From positions 310,001-374,000 of the forward strand of contig WUJK01000016.1 of assembly GCA_011317545.1 (NCBI GenBank): a stretch of 64,000 nucleotides of DNA, in the 5' to 3' direction. Source of the stretch: Coniella vitis. Taxonomy: Eukaryota; Ascomycota; Sordariomycetes; Diaporthales; Schizoparmaceae. The position numbers and the translations under genes were made by a program. The stretch's first letter is position 1; every line of letters starts with the position of its first letter. The notes beneath the pieces were generated by a model. It saw nothing but the letters and a program-made list of their open reading frames with translations. It was not told where the DNA came from and did not search any database. Positions 12,576-24,950 of the stretch are shown here, piece after piece.

Positions 12576-15500
12576 TCAAACAGACATTGACTGCAGACTC
12601 TTGATCTGATTGCCCAAATTACCGCGCACGTGTTCCAGCTGTTTGAGATCGTCCTCCAAGACTATGATCACGTCTCCTTCTGCCTCTAAGCTAGCATTGA
12701 CCACATACTGCCGAGCATCCCAAAAAGTGATTTGTTTGGATAAAATCTTGATAAAAGCTTGTAGTCCATCCAACACGACATCTGGCGGCGGGTGGGCACA
12801 TGCCGCCATTTCCGCGAGGGTTTTCTCGTGGCATGCATGCGAGGCGCGGAGCGAACAAACGAGCGCGGCAGTCTTGGCATGTGTTTCTTGACATTTTTTG
12901 AAAAGAGCGTCGAGAACGGGAAGGATGTGATGGCGCAGCGCAGCCTCCAAGTCAGCTGTTTGTTTGTCCTTGGTTTGCAGCTCGTCCATTGCTGCGCGCC
13001 TTGCCTGTTGAAATCGGTCATGCAGCTGCTGGATATAATTTAGCACGTCATCATTGGCAGTGCTGTCCTGTTCAACCTCCTCGGCTTGGACATGACGTGG
13101 CGTCAACTTGGTCGAGCGGTCGGTATCTGTTAGGATGGAGGTGACCCTTGCATTCCTCGTAGAAGGAGAGCGACTACCGTTTTCTCCATGGCCCTGCTTT
13201 GCTTCTGTGACTCTAGCTTCCCCCCACGGCATCTCCGCTACCCTATTGAAATTTGAAAAGCGGTGTACTTGTCTCGCAATCAGCGCTAAGGTGCGGCGCC
13301 ACAAAGTCGTTAGCGTGGCACTTGGTTGAAGCGTGGAGAGCTCTGCCGTGTTCACAAGGAGACCACTCATGACATTGAGGATCGAATGGACTCCACAGCT
13401 ATCTGAATCGATTTGCAGAGGTACCGGACGGTAGTTCACCGTTAGGTTTGGATAAGCTGTGACCTCATTGCTAATCCTGTCCTTGGCATTGGTGGCAGCG
13501 GCGGTGTTGAGGATGTTGGTATTGGGAGTGGTTGGGGCAACGGTGACAGCTGCTGCCGGGCCGGCAAGTTGAATAAACCTTTCGATATGGTATCTGGGCC
13601 AAGTGTCTGGAGAGAGCATAAGTTTGGAGGGCGAGCGAGAAGAGTCCAGTACTTGGATCTCGTTACGGACGAGATTGTAAGAGAGAGCTACCCAGTGGTT
13701 GTTGTCCAAGTTCAGGCCTGTGACGACGGTGGCAGGCGAAGTGAACGAAAGCGACGGGCCACACTCGGCTCCGCCTCCCAATCCATAGTGTTCGATGCGA
13801 ATTGCTTGTGCGGTGGTCAGGCTGAGACTTGTGAGCGATCGCCATGTTAGATCATGCGTTGCGATCCATGCAAAAAACCAGTTGATAATTTCATCATTCA
13901 CCCAGAGGCCAGGGTCCTCGAGAGTGGCAAGGTCTCCTTCATCAAGGCACTTGGTTCCAGGCAAACGTGGCGGCCGCTGCAGTGGGGTTGTGGCTCGTGG
14001 AGGCTCTGATGACGATGGCACAACGGGACTCGCGGGTACACTTTTCATCTGAACATCCTGCTCCATGTCTTGCCCTTGCTCAACGATGTTGCTGTTTCCG
14101 GTGTCTTTGCAATCGCCTTCGAGAGTGACCTTGCTTTGACTCTGTTCTTTACCATGCATGTTTCTCCGTATGTCATCTCGGCCGAGGATCTCCTTTGGTG
14201 AAATACTCTGCTTGGGCTCATTGACGGGCACGTCAGCAATGCTCGGAAGCATGGGTTGCATCCGGGAGCGTTGTTGACCCTTCGCTTTTACTATTGCTTT
14301 AGTACTTATTGTTGGAGACCGCCAGCCCGAGGCTTGAGTTGTTGGTAGCGTGGGTGACGTGGGTGACGTGGGCGACCCATTGGGATCCTGATCTTGGAAA
14401 ATGCCACCAAGGCAAGGGCTCTCGCCGATGTCCATTGCAGCGCTGTCTTCCTCTATCGTGCCGCCATCGTCGAGATCGTTTGTTACGTTTACGTCTTGTG
14501 TATTTCCTTCATCTACGGCGTCCTGCGCTTCATGATCCTTGATCATGCCGGTGCTGCTTCCTTTTTGAAGTGTCTGACGCATATTTGCGGACCTTGCGCG
14601 CTCTGGAGATCGTCCTTGAGGCGAATTTGCAGCATCTCCATCGTATGTAGATTCAACTGCGATTTCCTGATCAGCTTGTGGTTGTGCTTGTGCGTGGTGA
14701 CCCTCGCCGTGTTGGTCCTCTTCCCCACCATCTTGATCCTCTTCCACCTCATAATCCCGCATTTGAGTCTCCTCTTCATCTTCGGCCACTTGAACTTGGG
14801 CTTCTTGGACATCATCACGATGCTGAGGCTCTGACTCGGGTTCAATCATGGCATCGTGGATTCTGTTCTCGGCATTACCGCGAGTTTCGCTGGCTTGAGA
14901 GGCGGGAGATTCTTCGTCAGGAGGTTCACTTGCGGCGGCTGTTTCAAAGGAGTTAACGAGTGTCAGTTGGGTGTGGAGCTTGGCTGGGTCAAGATGAAGT
15001 GGCCGCATACCAGAAGAGACCTCGTCGCGGTCGCGAAACTCTTGGATAGCAGCAACATAATCAGCGGGCTTCAGGGCCTCGCGAGCGCGTGACGAGGCAA
15101 AGACGGTGCTAGGGGGGTGTTGCCCAGGCCTGGCTTGTGTTATGCGCTCGCGGTATTTGGAAAGGAGGACGGGATAGAAATTGATAATGGTGATGTCTGG
15201 GTGCTTTCGGCATAGTGCACGCAACTTTTGGTGAACAGAGGTGTGAGACAATAGACCGACGCCGAAATAAAGGATCAGGTCCTCGGGCGTAGTCAGTCCA
15301 AATGGTGAAGACCTTAGTAGCGAAATCATGGAGGGCGAGCTGGCGGCAGGGCTCGAGAGCTGAGAGCTGAAAACAACACTGAGGTACCAGCGTATCACGT
15401 GTCGGTCGAGATGGTCAGAGGTCCAAGTAGCAAAGGAAGATGTCGTCGCCCAGGCTTCCATTAAAGCTGAGTCAGGTCGCAGAAGCTCGCCGCGGAAGTG

Positions 15501-15647
15501 GGTGCAGTATCGGCTCCACGATTCCTTTCGCTGCTGGTCGGCAAGGTGCATGAAGCGTGCCAGGTAGCCGGGGAAGTCTTCGAGTCGCTTTGGCTCATCG
15601 CTCGGTGATGCCAGCGCGCTGGCTTGGCTGGTTCGAAGGATGGGCAT
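12576..15647 (-). CDS. Ulp1/SENP-type (C48) cysteine peptidase, 1023 aa
   Basis: A single uninterrupted frame from the ATG at 15647 to the TGA at 12576. The frame is open further upstream to 15830, but only from a TTG, so the first ATG (MPILRTSQ) is preferred. Residues 10-240 form a folded-looking region with no family I know; 280-420 are acidic and Gln-rich; 424-433 hold a (SPT)3 run. The peptidase domain spans about 560-800. LWVNDEIINWF at 581-591 is the substrate-groove entry, followed by His651 (NHW), Asp668 (VLDS), Gln745 and Cys751 (DSDSCGVHS), the full catalytic set in the canonical order. A coiled coil follows (about 865-910). Ulp1/SENP enzymes cleave SUMO or related modifiers, usually in the nucleus; the substrate here is unknown. 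The domain sits mid-protein, unlike Ulp1, where it is C-terminal. No RIP, so probably single-copy. Confidence 0.85.
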   Translation of the reverse strand: MPILRTSQASALASPSDEPKRLEDFPGYLARFMHLADQQRKESWSRYCTHFRGELLRPDSALMEAWATTSSFATWTSDHLDRHVIRWYLSVVFSSQLSSPAASSPSMISLLRSSPFGLTTPEDLILYFGVGLLSHTSVHQKLRALCRKHPDITIINFYPVLLSKYRERITQARPGQHPPSTVFASSRAREALKPADYVAAIQEFRDRDEVSSGMRPLHLDPAKLHTQLTLVNSFETAAASEPPDEESPASQASETRGNAENRIHDAMIEPESEPQHRDDVQEAQVQVAEDEEETQMRDYEVEEDQDGGEEDQHGEGHHAQAQPQADQEIAVESTYDGDAANSPQGRSPERARSANMRQTLQKGSSTGMIKDHEAQDAVDEGNTQDVNVTNDLDDGGTIEEDSAAMDIGESPCLGGIFQDQDPNGSPTSPTSPTLPTTQASGWRSPTISTKAIVKAKGQQRSRMQPMLPSIADVPVNEPKQSISPKEILGRDDIRRNMHGKEQSQSKVTLEGDCKDTGNSNIVEQGQDMEQDVQMKSVPASPVVPSSSEPPRATTPLQRPPRLPGTKCLDEGDLATLEDPGLWVNDEIINWFFAWIATHDLTWRSLTSLSLTTAQAIRIEHYGLGGGAECGPSLSFTSPATVVTGLNLDNNHWVALSYNLVRNEIQVLDSSRSPSKLMLSPDTWPRYHIERFIQLAGPAAAVTVAPTTPNTNILNTAAATNAKDRISNEVTAYPNLTVNYRPVPLQIDSDSCGVHSILNVMSGLLVNTAELSTLQPSATLTTLWRRTLALIARQVHRFSNFNRVAEMPWGEARVTEAKQGHGENGSRSPSTRNARVTSILTDTDRSTKLTPRHVQAEEVEQDSTANDDVLNYIQQLHDRFQQARRAAMDELQTKDKQTADLEAALRHHILPVLDALFKKCQETHAKTAALVCSLRASHACHEKTLAEMAACAHPPPDVVLDGLQAFIKILSKQITFWDARQYVVNASLEAEGDVIIVLEDDLKQLEHVRGNLGNQIKSLQSMSV

Positions 15648-18600
15648 GGTTGTTTTGGGGGCAGGGTTGACCACTGAGAAAATCGACGTGATAAGCGTCA
15701 CACACCAACATTGAGAATAAGCGTCTGCATTGGGATGCAAAATTTCCCCCGCCGCGTCCTCACTTGAGAAGAACCACCTCTTCACATTCAAGAAAAGAAG
15801 TTGATGGGGGCTGAGAGGAACTGGGTTCAAAGAGAAGCAAACAAACGGGGAAGGAGCGCGCGCGGTGGGTCCTCGTACTGGAGGAGGTACCTATGTACTT
15901 ACTCGATTGAAAGCTGCAGCCTGTCCAGGTGGGCGCACCATCAGCCAAGGTGCTATAACTGCCCAGAAATCTGCCGTTGAGCCGCGCCGGTGATGGTGAT
16001 GAGAGAACATATGTCGATATCATAAGAATTACTCTGGTTCCTAGAGACCCAGCTTGATAAATAAGATTCATGTTGGGATTTGGATATCGCTTGCGAAGGG
16101 TTGTGGAGATAGAGCAGGATATTTCTTGTTTGGGTTTCATCGCTTGCCAGAATTGATAGATACTGGGTTATGATTCGCATATTCAATAGCATTCAACCGT
16201 TTTTTATGCATATGTATCGTCAAATTGCAAAGACACGACAATGGACCCGCATGAAATGTGAATGGTGACTGGTGCTATGGTGTTAACCAAAGAACCCCAT
16301 CTCAAAACTGAAAAGACTGTTGTCAGCCCAGCTATGATATGATGCTTAATGTAATTTTACGCTCAAGCTATATTTTCATGATATGTGTGTGCTACAGGTA
16401 GCATTATGGGTAATATGCCTAATTAAAGACGTTATAATCTACGACGGCGTCCAAGTATGATGGGGTGTTGTTATAGATGATATCTTTGTGCAAAAGCAGT
16501 GATTGCTGACTTTGAAACGCGTCAAAGTGGAGATTAAAATGATAGACCGAGCACCACACTTATATCGTACGTAGAGAGGCTTCAGCGGCTGATACCTCAA
16601 TTCAATGCATAAGGTCGCGATATCGAAGCCAGGATGTTGATTCCTTTTGGTGAATATACTACTAGGATATTCTACACGCCGCTTGTAAGGCCGAATAACG
16701 TAGGATCTGATCCTTACAGCGTCTGAAAAGGAATATGAAAAGAAAAACGCAGAGAACCCAGAACAGGAAAATGCATAAAAGATATAAAGAAAGGAGAAAA
16801 AGATGGAAAGAAGAAGGAGCGTAGGTACTCCATGTTTTAGCTGGAACTAGGCCATGTACTGGTGATGCGCAAGATTGATTTAATGAAATTTCCTTTGCGA
16901 TTATTTTCTATTCAACGATGACATATAGGATATTGAGCGTTGTAGAACTCTATAGCTGTTGGGCCCTTCGTTAAATGAAGAGTCGGAGGAGATCTCAATA
17001 TATTCATCCGCAAATTCATCTTGACAACACGGCGCACCGACAGAGCGCTCTCTTTCCCCGCGAACCAAGGGTGAATCTTTTCGACACTTTAGCATAACCC
17101 TTCCCAGTCTATCTACACCCATGAGCGTATTCAGAGTGTATTTGTATGATGAGTAAGTTGAAGGGGTAGTGAATTATGGAGGAGTCAGAAACCTTTAGGA
17201 GCCGGGTAGCAGGTCTCAACCCGGTAACATTGCCAACGATGAACTGACTGAACGTAGATTTCCCAATTTCAAAACCACCTTCAATCATATCCTATCATGA
17301 TTCACAGCCCACTGATGATCCGAGACACAAATACGTACCAGGGATGCCAGTACTCCTTGTGATCTGGTGGTATTCATAATTCTCTTTTACCCTCAGCGGA
17401 GAATGTATCTGCAGGATGCTTTCAAGTTTTTAGTAATCGATATGTTTCGTAAGAAGTGCAACGTTTGTAGAGGAGAAAGTAGCTTCAGACAATACCCTAG
17501 TCGATACCTGAATGACTATGAAGATGATGAATATTGGTACGTTATTCTATTACTTTAATGCTCACCTTACAACCTATATGAGAACTCTTTTGTTATTCTT
17601 TCTTTTGCTTTCTTTCAAGCCAACACGAGGGGTACGTTCTACCTCTATTTCAAACTTTAACCATTCTCCGAAGCACTCAATAAATATTTCGCTTTTATGT
17701 TTACTTCTGAAAATGAACACTCATCCTCTGCGTAGATATAATGGGAATATTCCTTTTCAACAGCATCAAGTACAAGAGAGAAGTATAGGTCGGTTTACGT
17801 AACGAGACCTTAACACCGGAATATGCCACGAGGTTGGACAACATGAACCCTCGAACCTGGTGATGCCAAGACACAAAAGTGACTGATCGATAAGGCACGT
17901 GCTAATATATCAGAGTTGAGTGTTTCGAACACGGCGCTTCTTACTAGAGTAGACCTGCTCAACTGTTTTAATTGCACGTAAACATGATTCGACCATTAGG
18001 GGCACACAGCTAAAAAGATAGGTTCACCTCTAGGGTGCTTCAATACGTCAAATAGCTATCCTCTCGGATGTCCACAAATGAGTTTATGTTCAAAAAGCGC
18101 TTATGGGCATTATAGTGCCTGATTCGTTCTCAGGTGATGCAGTTACATCGAGAGAGCTATAGAGCATACGACGTGATTATGGGATGCGTCCTTTGTCTTT
18201 CTGGTGTTCTTATTGAAGGAAACAAACCCTATCCGCATATCGAGCACAGGACCTCTCGCAGTAAGTAAGGGCTTTTCTAAGCAACAATCATACTACCAGG
18301 CCAAGGGTTAGTATGTCTTTGTATTCCAATGGTCAAACTCTTCACGTAGTAAGTAAGATACGTAGTCTTTTCGAGGCTTTGAATCTAACTGGATTTCTAG
18401 ACACTAGAAGCAGGCAATGAGCCCAAACTAGGCTAACCACCAGCCTTAGTCTCGCTTTCTGCATCTTACAATATATGTTAAAGGGTAGCGAGCTCGCAAA
18501 GGGTAATGAAGATGATGACTATAGTACCTAAATTGCGAAAGGATCGAACTATACAGTAAGGTTATATGAAGCTTTAGTTGAGGATAGCTCATATATAGGT

Positions 18601-18799
18601 TAATGAACAAAGGCAGCAATAGCAGCATCTTCAACTAGGCAGATATGCAAGTATGGAATATATTCTCCGGTCGATGTACCGACGACTCATGCATCTATTA
18701 ACCTTCACATATACTACTACCTATATATACTATATCTTCGCGTTATGTTTACATCTCTATACATTACTCCTATATCTCACCATTCTTCTTCCTTTTCTC
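15648..18799. other. 5' flank of the Ulp1-like gene and gene-poor spacer
   Basis: The first few hundred bases are probably leader and promoter of the peptidase gene. Beyond about 16.2 kb composition becomes moderately AT-rich and only short frames occur (for example 16901-17122 minus and 17367-17558 plus), none with a recognisable motif. The small + frame has a possible intron 3' end (TTTTACCCTCAG) just inside it at about 17396. I see no repeat or RNA gene. Confidence 0.35.
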
Positions 18800-18849
18800 T
18801 TTCTAACCCCTAGGTTTATAATACTAAGGGATTCTTACGTACTCCTAAC

Positions 18850-20560
18850 TTAGAAGTTAATACGGTAGCTTGGATTACTACCGCCGACCTTAGCGCTCTA
18901 CGCGCTATTATAGCCCCCTTATAGTATAATAAAGATAATTAGCCTACCCTCCTTAAAAGGCTAGCAGGCTCCCCTATAATACCGGGTAACCTAAAGCGTT
19001 CTATCCTCCTGCCCTCGATACTATCGAAGATAGGATCGATCCCCTTCTACCCTATTACTAAAGAAAAAGGCCGGGGGTAGTTTTACTCCCTTTATAGATA
19101 CCTTATCCGCTATTCCCTTTCCTAACCTCCGGAAGGATTAATAATATAGCCCTAATTCGCTTACCGAGTTAGTCGATAAAATCCTCTAAGAAGAGGAAGT
19201 ATTAAGGTATACGAAACGCGCTATAATTAAGGCTATAGCGGCCTCCTTAGACGTAGTATTAGCTAATTTTACCGAAGGACTTAGTAAAAAATAGGCTTTA
19301 TAGGTCCGGGATAAATTATAATCTACCTTATTAAGGATTGTAATCCTTATAACCCTACCTAATAATATATAGGAAATATAGAGAAGCGGGTCGGTATATA
19401 TAGCCCTACCTATAGCCCCTTAACCCCTATCTATTACTAAAAAGACCTACTCTTATATAATAATAGTAAAAGCCCCGTTTACGCCGGGCGTTAAATTAGC
19501 TAATCCTAGGCTAATAACCCCTATAATAGCCTTACCCTAGGCCTCCGCTATAACCTAGGATTAGACGATAATTTAACGAAAATAATATAAACCCGCTAAA
19601 GTAGAACTTACCCTAAAGGCGTAACGCCTTAATAATAAACTCTTCCTCCGCCTTTTAATAGGATACGAATAGAGAACCCTTAAATTAGCTAAAGTTAAGA
19701 TTATAATCCTAGAGATTATTAGCCTAGACCTTTATATAATTAAGGAAGTCTAAACCGTTAGAAGCGGATAAGCGCTATAACCGGGAGATAAGGAGTCGGA
19801 AGAAAGACTATTTACCTTATAGCTTACCCTAGAATAATAAAATATCTATATTAATAAGGTAGAGAAATAATATACTTATATCCTCTTAGGAGTACTTAAG
19901 CTCCTCTATAGCTATATTAGTAAATAAAATATTATATAACTCGTCCTATAAGAGGTATAGGTAGTAATTAGATAAACGCCTATCGATTATTACCCTATAT
20001 ACTACTAATCTAACGATCTATCTATCTAGGAATAGGTTATATCCTTTATAAAGCTAGTAAAAGCAGGATTTAGGGTATTCGGCTCCCTCCTAGCCCGGAA
20101 GCTAGAGCGAAAAGTATAAATTATATAATATATAATCTATTAGGACTATTATAATTCTAGAAACTATACCTATAATAAACGATACGAAAGATACGGGAAG
20201 ATTAATTACTCCGTTAAGGATTCGCTCTCGGTAGGTATTAGGCTATAACCGGAACCTATACCTACCCCTATACCTAGAACCCTACTTTAATATATTACTA
20301 GCGTTTATAATAGGTAACCCTCGGAACTAATAGGGAGCGGGGGTTTAATAATAACCCCTCCCTCTATTTATACTATTATAAGCCCCTAGGGCCCTAGCTT
20401 TACTATAATACGAACTAATATATATAGCCTCCCTAGACCCTATCCTCGACGATAAAGAGGATATAGAAATAGGGATAAATATACCCGATACCCTATCCTA
20501 CCCCCCCCTAATAAACCTATACCCGAAATAAGGCCGGGGGCGGTAAGGGAAGGGAAAAAA
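18850..20560 (+). pseudogene. LINE ORF1 (gag-like) remnant
   Basis: A heavily stopped reading frame. At about 20120-20230 one frame reads YIIY, then YNSRNYTYNKRYERYGKIN, which keeps the CX2C spacing and the second CX2CGK knuckle of LINE gag proteins with Cys and His converted to Tyr. Upstream I could not hold one frame, and the N-terminus is undefined. The intact protein would bind element RNA. Confidence 0.55.
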
Positions 20561-20599
20561 AGACCTAAGAATTCTCTAGGTTAATATAGTATAAACTAG

Positions 20600-23500
20600 A
20601 AAATAGTATAATATTACCCTTAACCTAGTATAAATAGCTAAAGCGAAGATAGTATTTATATAGGAATTATAGACGGCGATATAAGGTATTAAACGCCTTA
20701 CTAAAATATATATAGAGTATAACGTATTCTGCTTAACGGAGGATTAGAAGGATAGATTATAGGTTATAACCTATATAAAAAAGGGGCTTACGATATTCTA
20801 AACCCGACCGGCCCCCTTATATAACTAGTATATAATATAGATTAATAGCGTTATAATCGCTAATATCTACTACGCCCTTAGAGAAGAGGATATACTAGAT
20901 ATACTCGAAAGCTAGGAAATCTTATACCTAGTAATAATAGCGAGGGATTTTAATATAATATATTAGTTATAATAACCGGGCTATATTAGATATTCGGAAG
21001 TAGGTATAAAGGTAGCTAAATAGATCTAGGATACGGGACTAGAAGTACTTAATCTAGAGGTATCTATATATATATTAGGTAATACCCTAGACCTAGTCCT
21101 TACGAATACCCCTAACGTAAAGACTTATATTACGGATAGCCTATATATAAGCTCGGATTATATAATAATCTAGATAACGGTATAAGCGGAACCCCCCTCC
21201 TACGAAAAGATCTTACCCCTAGGGTTTATATCGAAGATTAGGATAAATTTAGCATTTTTATTTAATAATACGCCTTCCTACTCCCCGATATAAATAGATC
21301 GGAGGAGGACCTAGAGATATTAGTAATAGCTATCGTCGAGCTAATAGGAAACGTAATCCGTATAATAGGGATAATCCCTTATAACGGCGGCTATTAGGTT
21401 ATATAATAGACGGATGCTTATAAGGAGGCCTTCTAGACCTATATCGAGAAATATAAGATAGGATAATAAGAAGAGGTATAAGAGGTATATATATACCTAT
21501 ATAAATAAGTATATATAGTAAAGAAATAATACTAGGAAAGCTAAATTAGGGGTATTTATAGCGACCTTTACCTATAGAAAGTTACTAAGTAGTTTAAGGT
21601 AGCGGATAACTATAAACTATTACCTCTAATAGATAACGGGAGGGTAATAGCCGACCTTATAGAAAAAGCGGACCTCCTTAGATATAAAGTTCTCTATCGA
21701 TTTTCAGCTAGAGATAATATTAAAGACCCGTAGTAACCGCTCCCGAATACTCCTACTTATATCCCCTAGGATACGGGAGTAATACTTACGGAAGTACGAT
21801 ACTTTTATATAAGTAGCTATAATATAGCCCCGGGTATCGACGGGGATATTATAAACCTTCTTAAACTAGCTTAGCCCTATTATTATAACCTATGAATATA
21901 TAGGTTATAGGAATAAGCTAGCGCAACTATATGCTAGCAAATCGGAACCTTAACGAACCGATAGGGATCTCTTATATAAGAATATAGAATAGCATAATTA
22001 GGGTTAGGGTTGGATCACCTTAATAACTAAGATAGTTAGAGCGATAATAATCTAAGTAATCTAAATAAGCTAGCGCTCCTATCGCTCTAGGTAATCTAAG
22101 GATCTATACTTACTATAGATAGGAAATAACAGAAGGATATAAGGATAGGAGTTTATAGCTTAATATTAGATAGTTTCCTTATAGTCTTTAGTTATAAATC
22201 TAAGTATTATTTTATATAATAGGGTAATCCCTTTTGATTACTTATAATACTTAATATTGCTCGATAACGTACGAAGACTTAAAGGTAATACTTCCCTACC
22301 TGCTAATATATAACTTATAGGTACTTCTAGAATCCGGGATTCAGGCAAGGATTATTATACCTATATTGGAAATTATATCCGAATACTATATAAAGGCTAC
22401 TTAAGATTTAGCTATTACCCGATAATCTTTAAGACTACGGAAGTCTCTATAATCCCGAAAGGGGGGAAGACCGATTATTCGACCTTCCGCTCCTATCGAT
22501 TAATTACCCTCTTATTATATATAGCTAAGGGTATAAACCGCCTCCTAGCTAAACGGCTCTCGGTATTTACCCTATAATACCGCTTACTTAATCTATAATA
22601 CTTTAGTACCCTCCCTAAACGGGCTATAATAAACCTTACGATATACCTTACCTATAAAATAAAAATAGCCCTTAAGGACGGTAAGTATATATCCCTCCTT
22701 ATTATAAACGTATAAGGCGTATTTAACGCGGTTCTATATAATAGACTAATACTCCGATTACGCTTATAAGGATAGCCGGATACTTTAGTTAAATAGATTA
22801 TTAGATTTATAACCGGAAGGAAAGTAAGGGTCCGCTTCGATAATACGATTATACCGTCGGAAGAACTAGAGTATAGCCTCCTATAAAGATCTCTAATCTC
22901 CCCGATCTTATATATACTCTACCTTAGCCCCCTCCTCCTTAGAGGAGATACTACCCTCCGGTTTATATATACGGATAATATAGCGTTCCTCCGGATTAGG
23001 AATAACTTATAGGCTATAACCCGGGCTTTAGTAAAAAACCTCTAGAATATATTAGAATAGGGAATAGCTAATACCGTTATATTTAACTTCGAAAAAACGG
23101 AGCTTCTATACTTTATAGCTAAAGGATAATTATATAGCTATAAAGTAAGAATAGGAGATATCGAAATTAAATTAAACGCGAAATTAATTAGATAGCTAGG
23201 AGTACTCTTTAACTTAAACCTTAATTTTCGTAAATATATAGAAACTTAGGGATTTAAGGTATTTAAGATAGCCTTATACCTATAAGGATTAAGTAGGGTT
23301 ATAAATAGAGCCCTATCGGGAGCAATAGTTAAAGTAGTATAAGTATATATTATTCTAATACTTATATACGAATCGGAGACTTAGTAGAAAGGAAGTATTA
23401 AGCCTAATAATACTAAGGCGGATATTATAGTAGCGATAAGGTAATCCTATCTAGTAAATATCCTAGATAAAGCTATAAAGGCGGCAGCGTAAATAATCCT

Positions 23501-24750
23501 CCCGGTCTAGAAAACTACCCCGAATATCGTCCTATACCGCGAAAGCGGTATCCCGCTAATACGATAGATCCTAGAGATAAGAAGACTATAGGTAGTATAC
23601 CGTTACTAGGTATTCGACGAAGAATACCCGGTTATATCCCGCCTTACCCTATAATATAAGCCCTAAGGAAGAGATAGCCGGCTATTCTTATATATAGCGC
23701 CGGAACCCTTTAAATCCCGGCTTTAGTAAACGGCAGAACTAGGTATACTATATAAGTAGCTATATATCGTCCTTCCTCTATACGAATCTCCTAGCTATAC
23801 GAATATCTCTAATAAGAAGGAAGGGAAGCGGAAGTACGATATATATATCGTATAAATACGCCCCTACGATATCCGTATCTATTCTAACGGTTTATAAATA
23901 GATAAAGGAGTTAGATAATTATATATAGTATATCGGGGAAATTATATAATAGGTTATATAATTAGATCCGAAAACGGTAGGATAACTAAGGCTAAGGTTT
24001 TCGATATAGAAATCCGAGGCGCGATAAGGGTAATAGTATAGGTCGCTATATAGCTTAAGAAGGTACCGGGTATATAGATTATCTTCTTTATCGATAATAT
24101 ATCGGTTATCTACGGAATCGTAGGATTAACGCTAGAAAGCTTATAGGAAGACTTTCTTACTTTTAAATATAATATCCGGAAACTCTACCTATTATATTAT
24201 TAAATAAGGTAATCGCCGGGATATATAGGGATAGAGGGAAACGAAACTACGGATAAGTTAGCGAAAGTAATAGCGGATAACGTTACTTATACTATATACG
24301 ATACGGTAGTAACGGTATTATACGTAAAGCGCGAAGTAAGAGCGTAGGGAAAGGAAATCTTCGATTCTTAGTAAATAGTAAGCCGTTTAGTTAGGTATTA
24401 AAGATAGGATTTAATAGCTAAACGGAGGCCCCTAGAACTTACTCTTCTATAAGGTATCCTAGTATAATACCTTACGGAAAGAACGGGATATAAAGACTTC
24501 TAGAGCTATTATACTAGGTTTAAATACGAATATACCGATAATAGGTATCGATATAGCGTATCTAAGGAGGTAGGGTATTTTATTAAATGCCCTCTTACTA
24601 AGAAATAATTCCTAAAAGGAGTAATAAGAGGTAAGGAACTGGAGTTTATCCTAGGACTAATAGGATAGCTCTCCTTCCGAAACCTTATAGAAGATACGGG
24701 GGTTTATAAACCCCTATCCCGGGCTATAACCCCCGGGATAGAATAATTAT
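20600..24750 (+). pseudogene. LINE ORF2 (endonuclease, RT, RNase H) remnant
   Basis: Endonuclease: ARDFN near 20940 (from the GDFN motif), LGNTLDLVLTN near 21080 and SSDY near 21150, marking an exonuclease-endonuclease-phosphatase domain. After the solo LTR, reverse transcriptase continues: IPKGGKTDYSTFRSYRLI near 22450, GVFNAVLYNRL near 22710, SPILYILYLSPLLL near 22900, and the catalytic box at 22968-22979 reads YTDN where active enzymes have Y-A-D-D. RNase H starts near 23875 (RIYSNG) and includes VEGNETTDKLAK near 24235. Stops throughout reflect RIP of Gln and Trp codons. The element cannot move. Confidence 0.82.
21881..22359 (+). mobile_element. Solo LTR of the D/A chromovirus family inside the LINE
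   Basis: A 479-bp LTR beginning TATTATAACC and ending ATTATTATA, flanked by perfect 5-bp direct repeats CCTAT at 21876-21880 and 22360-22364. Removing the LTR and one repeat restores the LINE reading frame across the junction. No internal element sequence is left, so it is the product of LTR-LTR recombination. It contains TTAGGGTTAGGG at about 21999-22010. Confidence 0.92.
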
Positions 24751-24950
24751 ATAATTCTCTTTTATACTCTCCTTTATTAAGCGAAAAGGTAGTTTACTTT
24801 ACCCGTTCCTATGCCCTTCGGGAGGCGTATAGGATAGATAAGTAGGTACGTAAGCGTACTTACCCTAGACTAGAACTCGGACGTAAATATAATTATCCTA
24901 TATCTTACCTATTTATAGTATATTGTATAGAATACAGCATACTTATAGAC

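Larger units (their letters stand above)
18800..24950 (+). mobile_element. Tad-like LINE (non-LTR) retrotransposon, RIP-degraded
   Basis: A non-LTR element in + orientation: a gag-like ORF1 with RIP-altered zinc knuckles, then ORF2 with AP endonuclease, reverse transcriptase and RNase H. This domain order is that of the fungal Tad1 group. No LTRs flank it. Both ends are judged from the change in base composition, so they are good to perhaps 100 bases; I could not see a target-site duplication or a clear 3' tail. A 479-bp solo LTR plus one 5-bp duplication copy interrupts ORF2 between endonuclease and RT. Confidence 0.85.

Noticed and set aside
12610..15092. Numerous + and minus short frames within the peptidase gene
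   Set aside because: Shadows of the 1023-codon minus-strand gene in other frames.
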